DNA from: Halisarca cf. caerulea
Taxonomy: Eukaryota; Porifera; Demospongiae; Chondrillida; Halisarcidae
Assembly (NCBI GenBank): GCA_963170055.1
Contig: CAUJGJ010000016.1
Span: 634,512-698,511, forward strand
Reading direction: 5' to 3'
Length of the DNA: 64,000 nt
This document shows positions 59,081-64,000 of the stretch, one piece after another. The position numbers and the translations under genes are program-made. Under the pieces are notes generated by a model. It ran no database searches. It was not told where the DNA came from and saw only the letters and a program-made list of their open reading frames with translations. Every line of letters starts with the position of its first letter. The stretch's first letter is position 1.

Positions 59081-59546
59081 GTACAATTATATGACTCTTA
59101 AAAAGGAATTCTTCCTGTGGTTAAGCTTCCATTTCAAACGCCAAACATGGCTTTAAGCGTAAAAGGGAAAACTTCCCGTGGAAACAATAACAATTTCCCA
59201 CGACTCCACATGGTTGAATGCATCAAAGGGAACACTTCCTGTGTTGAAAATTTTAAATAACTCAAAACTCCACATGGTTTCTCACATCAAAGGGAATACT
59301 TCCTGTTGTGAAAATTGAAATTTTTACCGAAAATATGGCAAATAGCATTAAAGGGAACACTTCTTGGGGTGAAAATTCAATTTCCCACGCCTCCACATAA
59401 CTCTCAGGATCAAAAGGAAAACTACCCTAACCGTGAAAATTTCCATTTCCCACAACAACACATGGGGACCCGCATAAAAAAAAAACTATCTGTAATGAAA
59501 ATTTAAATTTCAAACTAAACAGTTTCCAGATTTCAGGCTTCCCCCA

Positions 59547-59566
59547 TTAACCCTTAAACATTCCAA
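59547..59566 (+). repeat. Left terminal inverted repeat with TTAA target site
   Basis: TTAACCCTTAAACATTCCAA, where the first four bases are the TTAA target duplication. Compared with the complement of the right end it differs only at position 7 (C here, G there). Confidence 0.82.
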
Positions 59567-59596
59567 TTCCCATTTTAAATTTTGCACGAACGTTCC

Positions 59597-59616
59597 AAAG
59601 CCACTTGAGTGGCTTT
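59597..59616. other. Left subterminal palindrome of the transposon
   Basis: AAAGCCACTTGAGTGGCTTT is a palindrome with 9-bp arms around a TG centre. Its counterpart at the right end is 60524-60539. On the left, about 26 extra bases separate it from the terminal repeat, and TTCCAA is repeated on either side of the extra sequence. Confidence 0.72.
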
Positions 59617-60523
59617 TGCGGTGTGAAAATAGGTTATTTTCGCCAACGGTTTTCTGCTGTTCTGTTCACTTGTAGGAAACTTCTAGCTTATCCCGAATGT
59701 AGTTTGTAGCTAGTGAGATCTTCGTACAAGTCTTGGTGTTCCATTTTCTACACAAAACTTCGTATTGGCCTCCAAACCTGTAAGTACTACGTACCTAAAT
59801 TTGTAAACTTGTATATACATACGTTATCAATCGGCTGGTAAACATTTCGTTACAAAATTCAACGCAACTACACATTTAACACTGAAAATACATTGACAGA
59901 AACAAAAACGAAAAGTTGCAGCTAAAAGTCAAGGCATTGGTGAATGCGTCTCTTCTACTTCCTAGTCGACTGTATAATCAACTTGGATACTTTGACGCGT
60001 AAATCTCTTCAGTGCTTCAAGACGACATTGAAAGAGCACACTGAAGCTGGCAAAGGAGATTATGTCCCAGTACAAATGCAAGAAACGTAAAGGACAAATT
60101 TCCTCGGATGGCCCACCATCTGGACGATTCTACGAGCGTCAAAGCCCCCTGTAAAGCTTCCAAAACGATAATATGTCTTGTCTGAAGCTCAAAGAACGAG
60201 CGTGTGAGAATATCCTTTACCTGCAAGGAGGTAATCTCCACAATCCGGCGCTTCACTGCCCTTCTCTATACTTTGCCGTAAAGAACAATCCGCATACTAG
60301 ACTATAACTTCGCATAACTGCATATTCTAAGTAAAATAACACGTATATGCATAGGAATAATTTGTATAACAGTAATCTTTACATAGAATGTTTCAGCTAT
60401 AGTACAGAACGCATTACTACCAAACTATAAGAAAATGTGCCAATCAATAGTAGAAACTAGGCCTAAACTTTACATATAAAAAATCAACGAACAAAATTGG
60501 AACTTTTGCAGTTTATGTGTGCG

Positions 60524-60539
60524 AGCCACTTAAGTGGCT
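60524..60539. other. Right subterminal palindrome of the transposon
   Basis: AGCCACTTAAGTGGCT is a perfect 16-bp palindrome directly abutting the right terminal repeat. Subterminal inverted motifs are typical transposase-binding or hairpin features of piggyBac-like elements; that role is inferred here. Confidence 0.72.
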
Positions 60540-60559
60540 TTGGAATGTTTAACGGTTAA
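60540..60559 (-). repeat. Right terminal inverted repeat with TTAA target site
   Basis: TTGGAATGTTTAACGGTTAA ends in the TTAA target duplication at 60556-60559. The end reads CGGTTAA rather than the GGGTTAA expected for a perfect mirror of the left end. Confidence 0.82.
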
Positions 60560-60856
60560 AGGGAACACATCATGAGATAAAAATTGCAATTTCCCATTAA
60601 AATACATGGTTTCCTGCACGAAAAGGAACACTTCCTGTTGTAAAAATAATTTATCACGCTTCAAGATGGCTTCTCACATCAAAGGGATTACTTCTTGGTA
60701 TGAAAATTTCAATTTCACACACCTGCAAATGGACTCCTGCATCAACGGATAAACTTCTCTTGAAAATTTTACCTTCCATCATCTCCACATGGTGTCTTAC
60801 ATCAAAGGGAAAACTTCCTGTGGTGAATATTTCAATTTTCCACGCCACCACACGTC
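60560..60856. repeat. Degenerate minisatellite of about 62 bp, right part
   Basis: The minisatellite resumes immediately after the transposon, with AGGGAACACATC at 60560 and further cores near 60623, 60685, 60747 and 60808. The last unit runs through TTTTCCACGCCACCACACG and stops where the telomere-like array begins. No gene is seen. Confidence 0.78.
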
Positions 60857-61345
60857 CCCTAACGGTAACCCTAACGGTAACCCTAACGGTAACCCTAACG
60901 GTAACCCTAACGGTAACCCTAACGGTAACCCTAACGGTAACCCTAACGGTAACCCTAACGGTAACCCTAACGGTAACCCTAACGGTAACCCTAACGGTAA
61001 CCCTAACGGTAACCCTAACGGTAACCCTAACGGTAACCCTAACGGTAACCCTAACGGTAACCCTAACGGTAACCCTAACGGTAACCCTAACGGTAACCCT
61101 AACGGTAACCCTAACGGTAACCCTAACGGTAACCCTAACGGTAACCCTAACGGTAACCCTAACGGTAACCCTAACGGTAACCCTAACGGTAACCCTAACG
61201 GTAACCCTAACGGTAACCCTAACGGTAACCCTAACGGTAACCCTAACGGTAACCCTAACGGTAACCCTAACGGTAACCCTAACGGTAACCCTAACGGTAA
61301 CCCTAACGGTAACCCTAACGGTAACCCTAACGGTAACCCTAACGG
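60857..61345. repeat. 12-bp variant telomeric array, (CCCTAACGGTAA) x 40 plus a partial unit
   Basis: Forty consecutive identical units of CCCTAACGGTAA run from 60857 to 61336, followed by CCCTAACGG. Read on the other strand the unit is TTACCG-TTAGGG: a standard hexamer alternating with one in which two G are replaced by CC. I see no variation among units. Each unit contains one CpG and one GGTNACC motif (a BstEII-type site). Long open frames here on both strands, such as runs of N-G-N-P and of V-T-L-T, are artefacts of a period divisible by three. Confidence 0.93.
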
Positions 61346-61708
61346 TTAGGGTTAGGGTTAGGGTTAGGGTTAGGGTTAGGGTTAGGGTTAGGGTTAGGGT
61401 TAGGGTTAGGGTTAGGGTTAGGGTTAGGGTTAGGGTTAGGGTTAGGGTTAGGGTTAGGGTTAGGGTTAGGGTTAGGGGGTTAGGGTTAGGGTTAGGGTTA
61501 GGGTTAGGGTTAGGGTTAGGGTTAGGGTTAGGGTTAGGGTTAGGGTTAGGGTTAGGGTTAGGGTTAGGGTTAGGGTTAGGGTTAGGGTTAGGGTTAGGGT
61601 TAGGGTTAGGGTTAGGGTTAGGGTTAGGGTTAGGGTTAGGGTTAGGGTTAGGGTTAGGGTTAGGGTTAGGGTTAGGGTTAGGGGTTAGGGTTAGGGTTAG
61701 GGTTAGGG
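61346..61708 (+). repeat. Interstitial TTAGGG telomeric array (about 60 hexamers)
   Basis: A nearly pure TTAGGG array starts exactly where the 12-bp array ends. It has two imperfections: a run of five G near 61474-61481 and a run of four G near 61680. The G-rich strand is the plus strand, so the array points rightwards. At 61346 it meets the preceding array in inverted orientation, making TAACCCTAAC-G-GTTAGGGTTA. Confidence 0.95.
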
Positions 61709-62554
61709 TTTCAGGCTTTCCCCCAAAGGCTTTAGGGTACAATATTGGTATCATTCGATAGCTCTTTAAAAATGATTACTTCTGACCTAATGTATGGGGG
61801 GGTAAACCCTAATTAATTTTCGAGAAAATGGCGTTTGAAAGAAAAAATTCAAAACAAAAGTTATTATTTCCGAATTTTTTTAATTGTATGTTAATCAGCA
61901 TTGAATATCGTTAAGAATGACGTATATATTGTTTGCATATTATACACAGTATAGGAGATACATAAATCCTCACTTTAACTGGACCACTGCTAATTAATAT
62001 AGCAATTATGCAATTCCGACATATGGATACGATAGACCATGCGAAGATATTGCGACATACTTGTTTTTGACCTAACAAATTACTTGTGGGCGGAGTTACG
62101 GCTTCTTTCTTATAGTATGTGAATATACGTATGATACATTTTTGCGTATATTGCGACATACATAGGTGCGATTGCTCAATACTGTTTACGAGCAGGTTTG
62201 TCATGCATTAAACATGCGAAAACAATATTTTAATTTCCAAGAAATTTTTAGGAAAAGTTTAAGTATATTAGGGTTAAGGTCAAAGATTGTAAAGGTTATT
62301 TAAATCAATTTACTATGCTTTACTAAGGTCAATAGGTATGTCAAAGGTCAATCTTATTATATTGGGTGTATTTTTATTATTGAAGGTCAAAGGTCATTTT
62401 AAAGGTCACTTTTTTAAAGGTCATTTTTGGACTTTTTGTAAGAATCTAAGAACATTTTTTCCAAAAATTAGGGTTAGGGTTACGAAAATTTTTATAAGTA
62501 TTTTAAGTAAAATTTTTTTTGGCTTATTTTAATAAGGGAAGGTCAAAGGTCAGT
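61709..62554. repeat. Subtelomeric segment of about 846 bp, copy 1
   Basis: This AT-rich segment lies between TTAGGG arrays and recurs at 62769-63613. It starts TTTCAGGCTTTCCCCCAAAG and ends with two AAGGTCA motifs before the next array. It includes a run of seven G near 61795-61801 and a short TTAGGG remnant near 62469-62481. Open frames of 97 codons (61911-62204, minus) and 64 codons (62338-62532, plus) exist in both copies but resemble no protein I know. I regard the segment as non-coding. Confidence 0.85.
62276..62552 (+). promoter_or_regulatory. Cluster of nine AAGGTCA motifs, copy 1
   Basis: AAGGTCA occurs at 62276, 62325, 62344, 62383, 62390, 62402, 62417, 62539 and 62546, all on the plus strand. 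The pairs at 62384-62396 and 62540-62552 form AGGTCA-A-AGGTCA, a direct repeat with one base between half-sites. This is the DR1 arrangement bound by several nuclear receptors in animals. Binding is only a possibility; the cluster could be a simple minisatellite remnant. Confidence 0.4.
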
Positions 62555-62641
62555 TTAGGGTTAGGGTTAGGGTTAGGGTTAGGGTTAGGGTTAGGGTTAG
62601 GGTTAGGGTTAGGGTTAGGGTTAGGGTTAGGGTTAGGGTTA
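62555..62641 (+). repeat. Interstitial TTAGGG array (87 bp)
   Basis: About 14.5 uninterrupted hexamers between the end of the 846-bp segment and the 37-bp spacer. The same length recurs at 63614-63700. Confidence 0.93.
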
Positions 62642-62678
62642 CATAGTGCTTCCCGACGGCTTTTAGGGTCAATATGGG
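62642..62678. repeat. 37-bp inter-array spacer, copy 1
   Basis: The spacer runs CATAGTGCTTCCCGACGG to TAGGGTCAATATGGG and is identical at 63701-63737 and 63964-64000. Its core resembles the first bases of the 846-bp segment (GCTTTCCCCCAAAGG, then TTTAGGGTACAATATTGG). Confidence 0.88.
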
Positions 62679-62768
62679 TTAGGGTTAGGGTTAGGGTTAG
62701 GGTTAGGGTTAGGGTTAGGGTTAGGGTTAGGGTTAGGGTTAGGGTTAGGGTTAGGGTTAGGGTTAGGG
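62679..62768 (+). repeat. Interstitial TTAGGG array (90 bp)
   Basis: Fifteen perfect hexamers between the 37-bp spacer and segment copy 2. It occupies the position held by the 363-bp array before copy 1. Confidence 0.93.
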
Positions 62769-63613
62769 TTTCAGGCTTTCCCCCAAAGGCTTTAGGGTAC
62801 AATATTGGTATCATTCGATAGCTCTTTAAAAATGATTACTTCTGACCTAATGTATGGGGGGTAAACCCTAATTAATTTTCGAGAAAATGGCGTTTGAAAG
62901 AAAAAATTCAAAACAAAAGTTATTATTTCCGAATTTTTTTAATTGTATGTTAATCAGCATTGAATATCGTTAAGAATGACGTATATATTGTTTGCATATT
63001 ATACACAGTATAGGAGATACATAAATCCTCACTTTAACTGGACCACTGCTAATTAATATAGCAATTATGCAATTCCGACATATGGATACGATAGACCATG
63101 CGAAGATATTGCGACATACTTGTTTTTGACCTAACAAATTACTTGTGGGCGGAGTTACGGCTTCTTTCTTATAGTATGTGAATATACGTATGATACATTT
63201 TTGCGTATATTGCGACATACATAGGTGCGATTGCTCAATACTGTTTACGAGCAGGTTTGTCATGCATTAAACATGCGAAAACAATATTTTAATTTCCAAG
63301 AAATTTTTAGGAAAAGTTTAAGTATATTAGGGTTAAGGTCAAAGATTGTAAAGGTTATTTAAATCAATTTACTATGCTTTACTAAGGTCAATAGGTATGT
63401 CAAAGGTCAATCTTATTATATTGGGTGTATTTTTATTATTGAAGGTCAAAGGTCATTTTAAAGGTCACTTTTTTAAAGGTCATTTTTGGACTTTTTGTAA
63501 GAATCTAAGAACATTTTTTCCAAAAATTAGGGTTAGGGTTACGAAAATTTTTATAAGTATTTTAAGTAAAATTTTTTTTGGCTTATTTTAATAAGGGAAG
63601 GTCAAAGGTCAGT
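62769..63613. repeat. Subtelomeric segment of about 845 bp, copy 2
   Basis: This repeats 61709-62554. The only difference I see is one G fewer in the G run (six instead of seven), which changes the offset from 1060 to 1059 bp. The near identity means a recent tandem duplication, ongoing conversion, or an assembly duplication. No gene is recognised. Confidence 0.87.
63335..63611 (+). promoter_or_regulatory. Cluster of nine AAGGTCA motifs, copy 2
   Basis: This is the same cluster as at 62276-62552, shifted by 1059 bp, including both direct repeats with 1-bp spacing. It carries no evidence independent of copy 1. Confidence 0.38.
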
Positions 63614-63700
63614 TTAGGGTTAGGGTTAGGGTTAGGGTTAGGGTTAGGGTTAGGGTTAGGGTTAGGGTTAGGGTTAGGGTTAGGGTTAGGGTTAGGGTTA
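63614..63700 (+). repeat. Interstitial TTAGGG array (87 bp), second copy
   Basis: The same length and flanks as 62555-62641, so it belongs to the duplicated unit. Confidence 0.93.
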
Positions 63701-63737
63701 CATAGTGCTTCCCGACGGCTTTTAGGGTCAATATGGG
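63701..63737. repeat. 37-bp inter-array spacer, copy 2
   Basis: Identical to 62642-62678 and again flanked by TTAGGG arrays on both sides. Confidence 0.88.
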
Positions 63738-63963
63738 TTAGGGTTAGGGTTAGGGTTAGGGTTAGGGTTAGGGTTAGGGTTAGGGTTAGGGTTAGGGTTA
63801 GGGTTAGGGTTAGGGTTAGGGTTAGGGTTAGGGTTAGGGTTAGGGTTAGGGTTAGGGTTAGGGTTAGGGTTAGGGTTAGGGTTAGGGTTAGGGTTAGGGT
63901 TAGGGTTAGGGTTAGGGTTAGGGTTAGGGTTAGGGTTAGGGGTTAGGGTTAGGGTTAGGGTTA
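63738..63963 (+). repeat. Interstitial TTAGGG array (226 bp)
   Basis: About 37 hexamers with one four-G interruption at 63939-63942. It is longer than the equivalent 90-bp array at 62679-62768 and is followed by the spacer, not by a third 846-bp segment. Confidence 0.93.
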
Positions 63964-64000
63964 CATAGTGCTTCCCGACGGCTTTTAGGGTCAATATGGG
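63964..64000. repeat. 37-bp inter-array spacer, copy 3, at the window end
   Basis: A third identical copy of the spacer, ending at the last base of the window. By analogy, another TTAGGG array is expected to follow. Confidence 0.85.

Larger units (their letters stand above)
58614..59546. repeat. Degenerate minisatellite of about 62 bp, left part
   Basis: After the satellite ends, a diverged unit recurs with the core CATCAAAGGGAACACTTCC followed by GTGAAAATTTCAATTTCCC and ACGCCTCCACATGG. Core positions are near 58651, 58711, 58775, 58837, 58898, 58960, 59105, 59167, 59230, 59292, 59353, 59416 and 59478, mostly 61-63 bp apart. The one long gap (145 bp, 58960 to 59105) is explained by a separate 84-bp insertion. 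Units differ at many sites, so the repeat is old. No gene is seen; a 63-codon frame at 59315-59506 is only repeat sequence. Confidence 0.8.
59547..60559. mobile_element. Non-autonomous piggyBac-like DNA transposon (1013 bp including both TTAA)
   Basis: The element is bounded by TTAACCCTTAAACATTCCAA on the left and TTGGAATGTTTAACGGTTAA on the right, inverted repeats matching at 19 of 20 bases. TTAA at both outer ends and CCC just inside the left end are the known signature of the piggyBac superfamily. Taking out the element plus one TTAA joins CTTCCCCCATTAA to AGGGAACAC, which restores the core of the surrounding 62-bp minisatellite; that supports a clean TTAA insertion. There is no transposase-sized reading frame. 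The longest minus-strand frame is about 79 codons (60017-60256); it starts with GTG, has a TAG just upstream, and is unlike anything I recognise. The interior (about 59620-60520) is AT-rich and shows no other feature. It is probably a MITE-like deletion derivative that needs a transposase supplied elsewhere. Confidence 0.8.

Noticed and set aside
61327..61366. Classic head-to-head telomere fusion site.
   Set aside because: The order is C-rich then G-rich, the reverse of what end-to-end fusion produces.
61346..61708. True chromosome end inside the window.
   Set aside because: Non-telomeric segments and further arrays follow, so these TTAGGG blocks are interstitial. The actual end, if near, is beyond 64000.
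60654..61761. Open frames of 353 and 366 codons made of V-T-L-T, R-V and P-N repeats, plus a 186-codon N-G-N-P frame.
   Set aside because: Periods of 6 and 12 bp are multiples of three and contain no stop codon, so telomeric arrays are open by construction.
61911..62204. 97-codon minus-strand frame, present again at 62970-63263.
   Set aside because: Conservation between the two copies reflects recent duplication of the whole segment, including its non-coding parts. No recognisable domain, and AT-rich composition throughout.
62338..62532. 64-codon plus-strand frame repeated at 63397-63591.
   Set aside because: It runs through the AAGGTCA cluster, giving a repetitive K-G-H-F peptide, and ends in AT-rich sequence. 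No support as a gene.

Overview
This window is non-coding eukaryotic heterochromatin. I could support no protein-coding gene, rRNA, tRNA or CRISPR array on either strand. It is built from tandem repeats and ends in blocks of TTAGGG telomeric hexamers. The hexamer together with a piggyBac-like element suggests a metazoan, but nothing here identifies the species. The layout (satellite, degenerate minisatellite, telomeric arrays, duplicated segments) fits a subtelomere whose hexamers run 5'->3' rightwards. A pericentromeric or other interstitial site is also possible.

Positions 1-58613 are one unbroken satellite with a 104-bp monomer, 563 full copies plus one partial. Monomer length is almost invariant: 14 small deletions (1 or 2 bp each, 23 bp in total) all lie between about 31.6 and 49.6 kb and account exactly for the phase of the last monomer. 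Each monomer carries a nested 33-bp dyad. In minus-strand RNA this could fold into a continuous 15-pair stem using two G-U pairs. The monomers form a mosaic of higher-order repeats of 3, 6, 7, 12, 13, 14, 16, 20, 21 and more monomers. One block of about 3.1 kb is duplicated at an offset of exactly 45 monomers. Monomers near the right edge (about 55.0-58.6 kb) are more diverged.

Positions 58614-60856 hold an older, degenerate minisatellite of about 62 bp. It is interrupted by a small block of four 21-bp repeats (58997-59080) containing a 12-bp-arm palindrome. It is also interrupted by a 1013-bp element (59547-60559) with 20-bp terminal inverted repeats and TTAA at both ends, read here as a non-autonomous piggyBac-like transposon. 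Removing the element and one TTAA restores a recognisable minisatellite core.

Positions 60857-64000 are telomere-like. Forty identical 12-bp units (CCCTAACGGTAA) join, in inverted orientation, to an ordinary TTAGGG array. Next come two nearly identical segments of about 846 bp, separated by TTAGGG arrays and copies of a 37-bp spacer. The spacer resembles the left edge of the 846-bp segment. Each segment carries nine AAGGTCA motifs, including two direct repeats with 1-bp spacing.

No genes act together here. What the window shows is genome structure: satellite amplification by unequal exchange, transposon insertion, and segmental duplication among interstitial telomeric repeats.
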